64,000 nt of DNA from Alphaproteobacteria bacterium (lineage in GTDB: Bacteria; Pseudomonadota; Alphaproteobacteria; Micropepsales; Micropepsaceae), in assembly GCA_947474645.1 (NCBI GenBank), contig CANJJD010000004.1:62001-126000 (forward strand), in the 5' to 3' direction. Shown piece after piece: positions 30,620 through 40,139 of this stretch. The stretch's first letter is position 1; every line of letters begins with the position of its first letter. The notes under the pieces are model-generated. The model saw only the letters and a list, made by a program, of their open reading frames with translations, did not search any database and was not told the origin of the DNA. The position numbers were made by a program, and so were the translations under genes.

Positions 30620-30871
30620 ATGAAACCGATTCTCGCTCTTGCCGTCCTGATAGCCGCCACGCCTGCGATGGCGCAGCCCACCATCGTGTGCCCCTATGGC
30701 CAGACCTGCCCGAACGGCGCGGCGCGGGTGCCTTTTCCGGTGATCAATCCCGGCCAGGCCCTGAGCAACCTTTTGACCGCGCCGGTCCGGCAAAATCAGC
30801 CGCCGCCGCAGCAATCGCTTTACAGGGCGCCCATCGCGACGCCGCCGCCGGTGATGCCGCCTGGCCGGTAA
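30620..30871 (+). CDS. Small exported hypothetical protein
   Basis: MKPILALAVLIAATPAMAQ signal peptide, Pro-rich tail; no family recognised. Confidence 0.5.
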   Translation: MKPILALAVLIAATPAMAQPTIVCPYGQTCPNGAARVPFPVINPGQALSNLLTAPVRQNQPPPQQSLYRAPIATPPPVMPPGR

Positions 30872-30974
30872 GCGTTTCGTAAAATCCGCCCTCGCCGCTT
30901 TGTGACGGTTGCCACATCCGCTAGTGTCCCGCCGCTCCAGCCGGAGCGGAGAATCTTTGCAGGACTTGGGTGAC

Positions 30975-32963
30975 ATGCGGGCGCTGACCAGACGTTTGAT
31001 GCTTTCCACCACCGCCGCCGGTGTGGCGCTGGCCGCCGCGCCGCTGCACGCGCAACCTGCGACACCACCTGATACCGATTGGCCGACCTATGGCGGCAAT
31101 CTCGCCTATTGGCGCTACAAGGCGCTGGACCAGATCAATGGCGCCAACTTCAACCAGCTTCAGGTCGCCTGGCAGTTCAAGACCGAGAACCTGGGCAGCC
31201 GTCCCGAATTCATCCTGCAATGCACGCCGCTCTTGATCAAAGGGCGGCTGTTCGCCACCGCCGGTTCGCGCCGCGACGTGATTTGCCTCGATCCCGCCAG
31301 CGGCGAGCTGCTCTGGATGTATCGCACCCCCGATGAAGGCCCGCGCGCCACCAACGCACCGCGCCAGTTGTCGGGCCGCGGCGTCGGCTATTGGAGCGAC
31401 GGCGATCAGGAACGCATTCTCTATGTCACCATCGGCTATCAGCTTATCTCGCTGGACGCCAAGACCGGCCTTCCCGATCCCAATTTCGGCACCAGGGGCA
31501 TCGTCGATCTGAAGCTCAACAACGACCAGGAACTGAACCTGGACAGTGCCGATATCGGCCTGCACAGCGCGCCCACCATCGCCAAGGGCGTGGTGATCAT
31601 CGGCGCCGCCCATACCGCCGGCAACACGCCGCGCGTGAAAAACAACGCCAAAGGTTATGTGCGCGGTTTCGACGTCAAGACCGGCAAGCGGCTATGGATA
31701 TTCCACACCATCCCCCTGAAGGGTGAGTTCGGCTATGACACATGGCTGAAGCCCGGCAGCGCGGAAGCGGCGGGCAATGCCGGCGACTGGGCGCAGATTT
31801 CCGCCGACGAGGAACTGGGCCTGGCCTATCTGGGCATCGAGCTGCCCACCGGCGACCAGATGGGCTTCTACCATCCCGGCAACAGCCTGTTCAGCGAAAG
31901 CATCGTGGCGGTGGACATCCTCACCGGCAAGCGCAAATGGCATTACCAGATGATCCATCATGGACTGTGGGACTATGACGTCGCGTGCGCCGCCATCCTG
32001 TGCGACATCCCCCACAACGGAAAAATCGTCAAGGCGCTGGCCCAGCCCACCAAGCAGAGCTTCCTCTATGTCCTGAACCGCGAGACCGGCGAGCCGATCT
32101 GGCCGATTCCGGAGAGGAAAGTGCCCAAGGGCGACGTGCCGGGCGAATGGTATTCCAAAACCCAGCCCATCCCCACCAAGCCGCCGGCGTTCGATCGCCA
32201 GGGCGTCACCACCGACGATTTCATCGACTGGACGCCGGAGCTGCGCCAGAAGGCGCTGGCGGTGGCCAGCCATTACAAGCTGGGGCCGATCTACACCGCG
32301 CCGATCATGGAAAATCCCAAAGGCCCGTTCGGAGTGATCAACCTGCCGGGCTATATCGGCGGCATCAACTGGCCGGGCGGCTCCTATGATCCGGAAACCC
32401 ACACCGTCTTCACCTATTCCCAGACCAACCCGCTGACCATCGGCGGCATCATTCCCAATCCCGAACACAAGATGGGCGCCTTCGATTATGTCCATGCCAA
32501 CCTGCCGCCGCAGAATGGCGTGAAGGTGGGCGACCTGACGGTGGACGGGCTGCCGCTGATCAAGCCGCCTTATGGCCGCATCACCGCCACCAACCTCGCC
32601 ACCGGCACCCAGAGCTGGCAGGTGGCCCATGGCGAGACGCCGGATTTCATCCGCGACCATCCGGCGCTGAAGGGCATCAAGATCCCGCGCACCGGCATGA
32701 TCGGCAAGGTCGGGACGCTGACCACCAAGAGCCTGGTGATCTGCGGCGATCCCCAGACTTATACCGACGAGACCGGACGCAAGGGGGCACGGCTTCGCGC
32801 CTATGACAAGACCAATGGCGAGGAGAAAGGCGCGGTGTTCCTGCCGGCCGAACAGTCAGGCTCGCCCATGACCTATATGTACAAAGGCAAGCAATATATC
32901 CTGCTGGCCATCGGCGGACGCGCCTTCACCAGCGAGTTCATCGCCTTCAAGCTGCCGGCGTAA
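30975..32963 (+). CDS. Exported PQQ-dependent (quinoprotein) dehydrogenase, glucose-dehydrogenase type
   Basis: MRALTRRLMLSTTAAGVALAAAPLHA; DWPTYGGNLAYWRYKALDQINGANFNQLQVAW, GELLWMYRTPDEG, KRKWHYQMIHHGLWDYDVACAAIL. Confidence 0.9.
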   Translation: MRALTRRLMLSTTAAGVALAAAPLHAQPATPPDTDWPTYGGNLAYWRYKALDQINGANFNQLQVAWQFKTENLGSRPEFILQCTPLLIKGRLFATAGSRRDVICLDPASGELLWMYRTPDEGPRATNAPRQLSGRGVGYWSDGDQERILYVTIGYQLISLDAKTGLPDPNFGTRGIVDLKLNNDQELNLDSADIGLHSAPTIAKGVVIIGAAHTAGNTPRVKNNAKGYVRGFDVKTGKRLWIFHTIPLKGEFGYDTWLKPGSAEAAGNAGDWAQISADEELGLAYLGIELPTGDQMGFYHPGNSLFSESIVAVDILTGKRKWHYQMIHHGLWDYDVACAAILCDIPHNGKIVKALAQPTKQSFLYVLNRETGEPIWPIPERKVPKGDVPGEWYSKTQPIPTKPPAFDRQGVTTDDFIDWTPELRQKALAVASHYKLGPIYTAPIMENPKGPFGVINLPGYIGGINWPGGSYDPETHTVFTYSQTNPLTIGGIIPNPEHKMGAFDYVHANLPPQNGVKVGDLTVDGLPLIKPPYGRITATNLATGTQSWQVAHGETPDFIRDHPALKGIKIPRTGMIGKVGTLTTKSLVICGDPQTYTDETGRKGARLRAYDKTNGEEKGAVFLPAEQSGSPMTYMYKGKQYILLAIGGRAFTSEFIAFKLPA

Positions 32964-33013
32964 GGCGCGGGTCCGCCGCGAGCCGAAACGAGCGGCCGGG
33001 CAGCGCCGCGCCG

Positions 33014-34357
33014 TTACTGGGCCGGTTCCAGCTTGAGCAGTTCGCCTGTCGCCGGCGTGGTTTCGGTGATGGAGGTGCCGCCGCTGTCGGTCACGACATA
33101 GATGGCGCCGTCCGATCCCATCCGCACATCGCGGATGCGTTGCCTGCGCTCGGTCAGCAGGGCTTCTTCCTCGACCACCTTGCCGTTCACCATCTTGAAG
33201 CGGGACAGCATGTGGCCGTTCAGCATGCCGACGAACACGCTGCCCGCCCAGGCCTTGGACTTGCCGGTGTAAAAGGCCAGCCCGCCGGGCGCGGTGGACG
33301 GCGACCAGTAATAGACCGGCTGCTCCATGCCCGCCTTGGCGACTTCGCCTTCGCCGATCGGCGCGCCGCGATAATCAATGCCATGGCTGATGAAGGGCCA
33401 GCCGTAATTGGCGCCCTTCTTGATCAGGTTGAGCTCGTCGCCGCCGCGCGGGCCGTGCTCGACTTCGTACAGGCCGCCATCAGGCGCGAAGGCCAGGCCT
33501 TCGGGACTGCGAAATCCGAGCGCCCAGATTTCCGGCAATGCCCCTGCCTTGCCGATGAAGGGATTGCCCGGCGCCGGCGCGCCGTCCTTGGTGATGCGGA
33601 TCACCTTGCCCAGATGGGTGTCGAGATATTGCGCCACCGGCCAGGGACGCGGCCCCGCATTGTCGCGGTCACCGAGACAGACATAGAGAAAACCATCCGG
33701 ACCGATGGCGATGCGGCCGCCTGTCTTGGTGCCCGCCGCCAATGTCTGGTCGTTCGGCGCGAAGGGCGAGGTCTTGAGCAGCACCTTGACGTTGCGGATG
33801 GTGCCGGCCGCTTCATCCAGCACGGCGCGCGCCACCGCGGTGTTGTAGACCGTCTTGTCCAGATATTCGAAGTAGGTGAAATAGATGGTGTGATTGGTGG
33901 CGAAAGCCGGATCCAGCACAACGTCCAGCAATCCGGTCATCGGGGTGGAGACGTGCAGACCGTCCAACCCCTTCAGCGGCGCGCCGACACCATCCTTGTC
34001 CACGATGCGAAATGCGCCGGGCAGCCGCTCAGTCACCAGCACCTTTCCGTTCGGCAACAGGGCGCTGGCCCAGGCGGCATGCAACTGGTTGGTCAGCACC
34101 GTCACCTTGAAATCGGTGGCATGGTGATAGGGGGCGCGGGTCTGCTGGGGAAATTGGCGCGTATCGGCCTTCTTTTCCGGCGCCCTTGCGTCAATCGGCT
34201 GGCCTTCGACGGCGCCATAGGTCGGCACCCGCGGCAGGCCGCCGGCATTATAGTCCGGCGCCGGACCCGGAGCGCGCGGCTGGGTCGGCGCTTGTGTCTG
34301 GGCGTACAAAGCGGCGGGCAGGCCGGCCAGGGCCAGCACAAGAACAAGGCGTTTCAT
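33014..34357 (-). CDS. PQQ-dependent sugar (aldose) dehydrogenase, soluble GDH-B type
   Basis: LLPNGKVLVTERLPGAFRIVDKDG, FLYVCLGDRDNAGPRPWPVAQYLDTHLGKVIRITKDG, EVEHGPRGGDELNLIKKGANYGWPFISHG. Confidence 0.92.
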   Translation of the reverse strand: MKRLVLVLALAGLPAALYAQTQAPTQPRAPGPAPDYNAGGLPRVPTYGAVEGQPIDARAPEKKADTRQFPQQTRAPYHHATDFKVTVLTNQLHAAWASALLPNGKVLVTERLPGAFRIVDKDGVGAPLKGLDGLHVSTPMTGLLDVVLDPAFATNHTIYFTYFEYLDKTVYNTAVARAVLDEAAGTIRNVKVLLKTSPFAPNDQTLAAGTKTGGRIAIGPDGFLYVCLGDRDNAGPRPWPVAQYLDTHLGKVIRITKDGAPAPGNPFIGKAGALPEIWALGFRSPEGLAFAPDGGLYEVEHGPRGGDELNLIKKGANYGWPFISHGIDYRGAPIGEGEVAKAGMEQPVYYWSPSTAPGGLAFYTGKSKAWAGSVFVGMLNGHMLSRFKMVNGKVVEEEALLTERRQRIRDVRMGSDGAIYVVTDSGGTSITETTPATGELLKLEPAQ

Positions 34358-34473
34358 GAATTCTCCCCGATTTTTGCGGCATTAAAGCCGTGAGAGGTCC
34401 CACGAACAAGGGTAGCCGGAACCCAATCCGCCACGCGATGCTTTTATTGTTGGATAATGGACGGGATAAAAAA

Positions 34474-34728
34474 ATGAGATTTTCAATCGCCGCCGCCGCC
34501 CTGCTGGCCGCCACCGCCTTGAGCGCCTGCGTTGGGCCGGAAGGCAACCCCAACGGATCGCCCTATGCCGATGAGCCGGGCGGCACCCTGGCGGTCAGGC
34601 CGCAAGTGCTGGGCATGGTGAGCTACGATCCCTATGCCCCGGCCGCGCCCTTCGCCGACATGCAGGCGGGCCAGCCCGCGATCAATCCCGCGCCGGTCAC
34701 GCCGCTCAATCTCAGGCCGGTGCGTTAA
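34474..34728 (+). CDS. Small predicted lipoprotein
   Basis: [35 protein letters not shown] lipobox. Confidence 0.6.
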   Translation: MRFSIAAAALLAATALSACVGPEGNPNGSPYADEPGGTLAVRPQVLGMVSYDPYAPAAPFADMQAGQPAINPAPVTPLNLRPVR

Positions 34729-35683
34729 GACAGGCTCGGCTGAGGATCTCGAAGGATTTCAGCCGCGCGGCGGGATCGAAGATCTGCGCCGTGACGATGA
34801 TCTCGTCGGGGCGGTAGCGGGTGATGAAATCCGCCACGCCCTTTTTCACCGTCTGCGCACTTCCCACTACCGAATGGCGGAAGAAATTGTTGATCAAGGT
34901 CCGGCGTTGCGGGTCCAGGCTCTGTTCATAGTTGGCAATGGGCGGCGCCAGCGGTGCGTCATTGGCCTGTAGCGCAGTGGAAAACAGCAGCTGTGCTTCT
35001 TCATCCGTATCGGCGGCCACCACGGTCAGCGACAGCATCACCTGCGGCTTGTCCAATCGCGCCGAGGGCACAAAGCGCCCACGATAGGTGGCCAGCGCCA
35101 CCTCCAACGGGTTCGGCGCGAAATGCGAGGCGAAGGCAAACGGCAGACCAAGGCCTGCGGCAAGCTGCGCGCCGCCCGCGCTGGCGCCCAGCAGCCACAC
35201 CGGAACCGACGCGCCCTCGCCCGGTATGGCGCGAACTTTCTGGCCAGGCACGGCCGGCTGCAGGAAAAACAGCAGCTCCTCGACATCGCGGGGAAAATCG
35301 GCGCCGTCATTGGGCTGGCGGCGCAGCGCCTGCAGGGTGGCCGGATCATTGGCGATGCCGCGCCCCAAACCGAGATCAATGCGCCCCGGATGCAGCGCCG
35401 CCAGGGTGCCGAACTGCTCGGCCACCATCAGCGGCGCATGATTGGGCAGCATGATGCCGCCGGCGCCGACGCGGATGGTTTTGGTGTTGGCGGCGACATG
35501 GGCCATCACCACCGCGGTGGCGGCGCCCGCCACGGACGGCGTGTTATGATGCTCCACCAGCCAGTAGCGGTGATAGCCGAGCGCCTCGGCGCGCTGCGCC
35601 AGCGCCACGGTCTCGCGCAAGGCGGTGGCGGCGTCGCCGCCCTGGCGGATGGGCGTGAGGTCGAGAATGGAAATCGGCGTCAT
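34712..35683 (-). CDS. LLM class (luciferase-like) flavin-dependent oxidoreductase
   Basis: [76 protein letters not shown]. Confidence 0.93.
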   Translation of the reverse strand: MTPISILDLTPIRQGGDAATALRETVALAQRAEALGYHRYWLVEHHNTPSVAGAATAVVMAHVAANTKTIRVGAGGIMLPNHAPLMVAEQFGTLAALHPGRIDLGLGRGIANDPATLQALRRQPNDGADFPRDVEELLFFLQPAVPGQKVRAIPGEGASVPVWLLGASAGGAQLAAGLGLPFAFASHFAPNPLEVALATYRGRFVPSARLDKPQVMLSLTVVAADTDEEAQLLFSTALQANDAPLAPPIANYEQSLDPQRRTLINNFFRHSVVGSAQTVKKGVADFITRYRPDEIIVTAQIFDPAARLKSFEILSRACLNAPA

Positions 35684-35739
35684 GCCGGGAGCCTAGCCGA
35701 ATGCGCCGGGCGCAGATAGCGCGCCCGGCTCCCATCACA

Positions 35740-37377
35740 TCAGGGCGTGCCGGGCTTGTAGCCGGGCCCGCGCAGCACCCGCCCGGGTGTTGCGTTGGTG
35801 GGCTTGCTGTCGGCCACAACCGCCTTGCCGTTGACCAGCACCCAGGAGATGCCGGTGGGATACTGGTCCGGCTTGGCATAGGTGGCGGTGTCCTTGACCG
35901 TGTCGGGATTGAACACCACCACGTCCGCCTTCATGCCCTCGCGGATAAGCCCGCGGTCATGCAGGCTCAGCCGGTTGGCTGCCTGGGAGGACAGTTTGCG
36001 CACCGCTTCTTCCAGCGAAATTATGTGCCGTTCGCGCACCACGTCGGACAGGATGCGGGCGTGGCTGCCGAAGGAACGCGGATGCGGGATGCCGAACGAG
36101 GTGTGCACCCCGGCCGGCAGGGCGATGCCGTCCGAACCGATATCCACCCAGGGATACCTGAAGGACTCGGCCACCGCCTGTTCGCGGGCGGGATTGGGCG
36201 GGCCGATATGGAAGCCCTCGGCCTTCTGCTCGACCAGGAAATCCACCATCGCTTCTTCCGGCGAGATGCGGGTGCGATCGGCCACCTGCTGCATGGTGTA
36301 GCCGTCATACTTCAGGTTGGCGGAAGCGAAGTGATAGTCCTTGTACTGGCCGGGATTCTGCTGAAGCTCCTTGACCACGCGGGCGCGGTTGGCCGGGTCC
36401 TTCAGCCGCGCGGTGATGGCGGCGGCGTCACCGACCTGCGCCCATACCGGCAGCAACTGGCGCACATAGGTCCAGCCGATGGTGTAGGGATAGGCGTTGG
36501 CGGTGATGTCCACGCCTTCGGCGCGCGCTTTCTCAATCATCGGCGCGAAGTCGGGATTTCCGGCGATGGTGCCGCCGACATGCAAAATCTCCACCGGGAT
36601 ATGGGCGCCGCGCGCGATGGCGATGGTTTCCTCCAGGCCGGACAGGCCGGGACCGGGGCGCATATGCACTGTGTAGATGCCGCCATATTCGGCCGCGACC
36701 TTGGCCAGCTCGATCATCTGGGCGGTGTTGAAAAAGGAGTTTGGCAAGTAATAGAGGCCGGCGGAAAGGCCGGCTGCCCCCTGCTCCATGCCCTGGCGGA
36801 TCAGGGCCTTGATCCGGTCCATCTCGGCCGGTGTCGGCTGGCGATCCTCATACCCCATCGCCGAGGCGCGCACCTGGCCCGCACCGACATAGGATACGAC
36901 ATTGGGGCCGATGCCCTTCTTCTCCAGGTAATCGAAGAACCCGCCCAGGGTGGTCCAGGTCCGCTTGACCGGCGGCGCCAGCATCATGGGATCGTCCACC
37001 GCCGGGCCCAGCACCGGACCGGCCGACAGATGCTCGCCCATCAGTTCGGTGGTGATGCCTTGCGTCACCTTGGAAAGACCGCGGCCGTCAAAGGCCAGGC
37101 CGAATTCCGAATGGCTGTGCATGTCGATGAAGCCCGGCGCCACCACCTGGCCGGTGGCGTCGACGGTCTTCTTCGCCCTTACCGGAGCGCGGCCGACATA
37201 GACGATCTTGTCGCCGGTGATGGCGACATCGGCCTGCATGCGCGGGCCGCCGCTGCCGTCCACCACCTGGCCGTTCTTGATCAGAAGGTCTACCTCGCCC
37301 GCAGGCGCGGCAAAACTTGCCAGCACCGGAACGGAAGCGAACAAAAGCGTGGCGGCGAGAAATTTGCGTAAAATCAT
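35740..37377 (-). CDS. Exported N-acyl-D-amino-acid deacylase / D-aminoacylase family amidohydrolase
   Basis: Signal peptide; DLLIKNGQVVDGSGGPRMQADVAITGDKIVYVG, VVAPGFIDMHSHSEFGL, QGITTELMGEHLSAGP, DADVVVFNPDTVKDTATY-like C-terminus. Confidence 0.88.
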   Translation of the reverse strand: MILRKFLAATLLFASVPVLASFAAPAGEVDLLIKNGQVVDGSGGPRMQADVAITGDKIVYVGRAPVRAKKTVDATGQVVAPGFIDMHSHSEFGLAFDGRGLSKVTQGITTELMGEHLSAGPVLGPAVDDPMMLAPPVKRTWTTLGGFFDYLEKKGIGPNVVSYVGAGQVRASAMGYEDRQPTPAEMDRIKALIRQGMEQGAAGLSAGLYYLPNSFFNTAQMIELAKVAAEYGGIYTVHMRPGPGLSGLEETIAIARGAHIPVEILHVGGTIAGNPDFAPMIEKARAEGVDITANAYPYTIGWTYVRQLLPVWAQVGDAAAITARLKDPANRARVVKELQQNPGQYKDYHFASANLKYDGYTMQQVADRTRISPEEAMVDFLVEQKAEGFHIGPPNPAREQAVAESFRYPWVDIGSDGIALPAGVHTSFGIPHPRSFGSHARILSDVVRERHIISLEEAVRKLSSQAANRLSLHDRGLIREGMKADVVVFNPDTVKDTATYAKPDQYPTGISWVLVNGKAVVADSKPTNATPGRVLRGPGYKPGTP

Positions 37378-37389
37378 GACAGTCCCCTG

Positions 37390-37818
37390 TTATCGCGCCT
37401 TGGCGCGTTTTTTTGGCGGCATGGAATCGAATGTGATGGCCTTCTGGTCGCTGGCGGAGGTGCCCAGTTCCTTTGTCCCCGCCGGAAAGCCGTTGCTCTT
37501 GAGAATGAAGGCAGTGATGTCGGCATTGACGGCCGGGCTGAGGGAGCCGGGACGGCCCAGCGGCATCGCCTGGCTGATATACTCCACCAGCACATCCAGG
37601 GTGGTGCCCGACCAATAGGGCACAAAGCGTCCCACCAGCGGCGGAATCTCGAAAGTGCCGGAAAGGTTCGCGCCATGGCAGCGGCCGCAATTCTGCTGGT
37701 AGGAGGTGGCGCCGCGCGCCGCCTGGTCTTCTGTGTAGGCGCCGTCCCACACGGAACGCGCCTGGGCGCCTTGCGCCGCCAGCAGAAAACCAACACCCAG
37801 AATGATTTTGCGCATCAT
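37390..37818 (-). CDS. Exported c-type cytochrome
   Basis: Signal peptide; RGATSYQQNCGRCHGANLSGTFEIPPLVG (CxxCH). Confidence 0.9.
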   Translation of the reverse strand: MMRKIILGVGFLLAAQGAQARSVWDGAYTEDQAARGATSYQQNCGRCHGANLSGTFEIPPLVGRFVPYWSGTTLDVLVEYISQAMPLGRPGSLSPAVNADITAFILKSNGFPAGTKELGTSASDQKAITFDSMPPKKRAKAR

Positions 37819-37826
37819 GTTGCCCT

Positions 37827-39077
37827 TTATGCCTGTTTCACGGAGAAGCGGGCGAACAGATCTTCGATCACCTTCACGGCGCGATCGGATTCGGCACGGT
37901 TCACGCTCTCATCGCTGTTGTTGTAGCCCTTGAGCTCGCCATTCTCGAGCGCGATCACCATGATGCCGTCGCTCTTGGACAGAATCTGCACATTGCGATA
38001 GGTCAGGCCGTAATTGACCTCGGGCTGCGGGATCAGCCAGCCGGTCTGGCCCCGCACCGGCACCATGGCCTTGTCCTTCCACCAGTCGCGCGCCGCCATG
38101 CCGGGGCAGTTGATCACCACCTTCTGCGGCAGGTGGCCCAGCTCGGACGGGGAATGGAAATTGCGCATCACGATCTTGCCGCCCGCCGCGAAGAACTGGT
38201 TGGTGAGCAGATGGCCATATTCGGTGAAGTTGAAGAACAGGTTGGTCGAGCGCGAGGCATACTTGACCGGAAACGGGTTGATGTCCGGCGTGAGCTGCTG
38301 GGGAAACGACGTAATATCCCGGATGCGGTCATTGTAGCGGGCGAAATCCTCGCCATGGGTGGGCGCTCCCGCCCAGGTCGGCGGCGGCAGCGGCATCACC
38401 GTGGCGTCCACCGGCTGCGGCGTGCCGCGCGGCGCATCGGTCAGGTAATAATGGTCGCTGAAGGCGACCGGGTTGCCGGCGATGCCGATATATTGGCGCA
38501 AGGTCTTCCAGGAGGAGCGCGCCATGATTTCCCAGGTCTGGCCGAAATTGGCCGGGGCTTCCGACGTCAGGGCGATGCGCGAATCCGGGGTCCAGGCGCC
38601 GTTGGCCCGCACCGAACGGGTGCGCGGCAACAGCTCGCGTGTATAGATGGTCACCTGGGCGCCGGCGCGCTGGGCGGTGATGGCCGAGGTCAGGCCGATG
38701 ATGCCGCAGCCGATGACCGCGATTTCCTTGGGACTGCGGGACATGGCCTTTTGCACCGCCATGTCGGCCGATCCCCAGGACAGCGACCAGCCCGAGCCGC
38801 CATGGCCGTAATTGTGCACCACCATGGCATCGCCGATCTGCTCCACGTCCAGGTTGGGACCTTTGGTGCGGAAGGGGCGCAGGCAAACTTTAAAGTCGAA
38901 AAAGCGGTCGGCACGGGCGCGGACCGGCGCCAGAACGGGCGGACGGTCCATCAGGGGGACGGTGGAAACCGGCTGGGGCGCCGCACCCGGCGCGGCACCA
39001 GGGGTGGCGGCGCAACCGCCCAGCCCCATGACCCCGCCCAGCGCGAGCGAATTCTTCAACAGATGCCGCCGGTCCAT
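37827..39077 (-). CDS. Tat-type/lipoprotein FAD-dependent oxidoreductase, D-amino-acid oxidase family
   Basis: MDRRHLLKNSLALGGVMGLGGCAATPG (RR motif and lipobox-like Cys); KEIAVIGCGIIGLTSAITAQRAGAQVTIYTRE; VINCPGMAARDWWKDKAMVPVRGQTGWL. Confidence 0.85.
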   Translation of the reverse strand: MDRRHLLKNSLALGGVMGLGGCAATPGAAPGAAPQPVSTVPLMDRPPVLAPVRARADRFFDFKVCLRPFRTKGPNLDVEQIGDAMVVHNYGHGGSGWSLSWGSADMAVQKAMSRSPKEIAVIGCGIIGLTSAITAQRAGAQVTIYTRELLPRTRSVRANGAWTPDSRIALTSEAPANFGQTWEIMARSSWKTLRQYIGIAGNPVAFSDHYYLTDAPRGTPQPVDATVMPLPPPTWAGAPTHGEDFARYNDRIRDITSFPQQLTPDINPFPVKYASRSTNLFFNFTEYGHLLTNQFFAAGGKIVMRNFHSPSELGHLPQKVVINCPGMAARDWWKDKAMVPVRGQTGWLIPQPEVNYGLTYRNVQILSKSDGIMVIALENGELKGYNNSDESVNRAESDRAVKVIEDLFARFSVKQA

Positions 39078-39278
39078 CAACCCAACCCCGCACAACCCCG
39101 GCACTTTTATAGCAGGGAAAAACCGGCGCGTCCCGGCTCCAGGCGCGGCTTCTTCACGCGGCGGCGGTTGGCGGTGTGCACATTTGTCCGGCAAAAACAG
39201 CAGACCTGAGCTGCTGGAACAGCCGGAACGAATAGCGGCGCCCCCGGTTTTCACTCTGTAGAAACCAGGAGTTTTGCC

Positions 39279-39455
39279 ATGAGCGTTAAGGGACAGATCA
39301 AGGAAGCCGCCGGTTACGTCAAGGAAGAGGCGTATGAGCACGGCAAGTCCGCTGAAAGCCAGCAGAAGGCCCAGGAAGGCCGCAACCTGCGCAATGAAGG
39401 CCGGATCGAAGACGGCAAGGCGCCGAAGACCAGCGAGCCGGGCACCAGCCACTAA
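39279..39455 (+). CDS. Small hydrophilic CsbD-like/stress-type protein (58 aa)
   Basis: MSVKGQIKEAAGYVKEEAYEHGKSAESQQKAQEGRNLRNEGRIEDGKAPKTSEPGTSH*; not in supplied ORF track. Confidence 0.6.
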   Translation: MSVKGQIKEAAGYVKEEAYEHGKSAESQQKAQEGRNLRNEGRIEDGKAPKTSEPGTSH

Positions 39456-39476
39456 ATCTGTGGCGACTTGAAAGAG

Positions 39477-39513
39477 CCGCCCCTGGCGCAGCAATGCGCC
39501 GGGGCGGTTTTTT
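39477..39513 (+). terminator. Intrinsic terminator
   Basis: ccgcccctggcgcagcaatgcgccggggcggtttttt. Confidence 0.75.
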
Positions 39514-39520
39514 ATTTGCG

Positions 39521-40081
39521 CTAGCGCGGTACGGGCGCGGTGTAATTCCACACATGCGCGGGTGGGAAGTTGCGCCACACCGGCGTCTTGCTGAGATTCA
39601 TCCCGGAACCCGGCGGCACCGGCGGGCGCCAGCTATAGGAGAGTTGCACAAACCGGCCGCCATGCTCCTGACATTCCAGGGCGCGCCGCAGCAGCGACTG
39701 CCGATCGGCAAGCGGAAACTGCAGCAGCGGCAGTCCGGAGACGATGGCCGCAACGGGCGCGCCTTGGGGAAGAAAACGCTCGAAGTCCAGCGCATCGCCT
39801 TGATGGACCCGCACCGCCGGAAAGCGGCCGCGCAGCAGCCGGGCGAAAGACTCCGTCTGCTCGATCAGGATCAGCCGATGCGAGGCGATGCCCCGCTCCA
39901 ACAGCGCCTGGGTAACGACACCGGTCCCGGGACCCAGTTCGACCACCAGCCCATCTACGCCCGGATCAACCTGGCCGGCGATGATGCGCGAAAGCGTGGG
40001 ACTGGACGGAGTGGGCGCGGAAACGCCGCGCGGATTGCTGATCAGCCCCCGCAGAAACTCCCCATAGGCAACGGCGCTCAT
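39521..40081 (-). CDS. Class I SAM-dependent methyltransferase (phospholipid N-methyltransferase-like)
   Basis: VVELGPGTGVVTQALLERGI, IEQTESFARLLRGRFPAVRVHQGDALDF, IVSGLPLLQFPL; start MSAVAYGEFL. Confidence 0.78.
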   Translation of the reverse strand: MSAVAYGEFLRGLISNPRGVSAPTPSSPTLSRIIAGQVDPGVDGLVVELGPGTGVVTQALLERGIASHRLILIEQTESFARLLRGRFPAVRVHQGDALDFERFLPQGAPVAAIVSGLPLLQFPLADRQSLLRRALECQEHGGRFVQLSYSWRPPVPPGSGMNLSKTPVWRNFPPAHVWNYTAPVPR

Positions 40082-40139
40082 CTCGGCCCCTGGCTGGTGA
40101 CCTTGGGTCAATGCAGAGCGGGCGCGAGAGTTCCCTTCT

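Noticed and set aside
39078-39578. N-terminal extension of the FAD oxidoreductase ORF
   Set aside because: Runs antisense through a convincing small plus-strand gene (39279-39455) and its terminator; MDRRHLLK at 39077 is a clean leader
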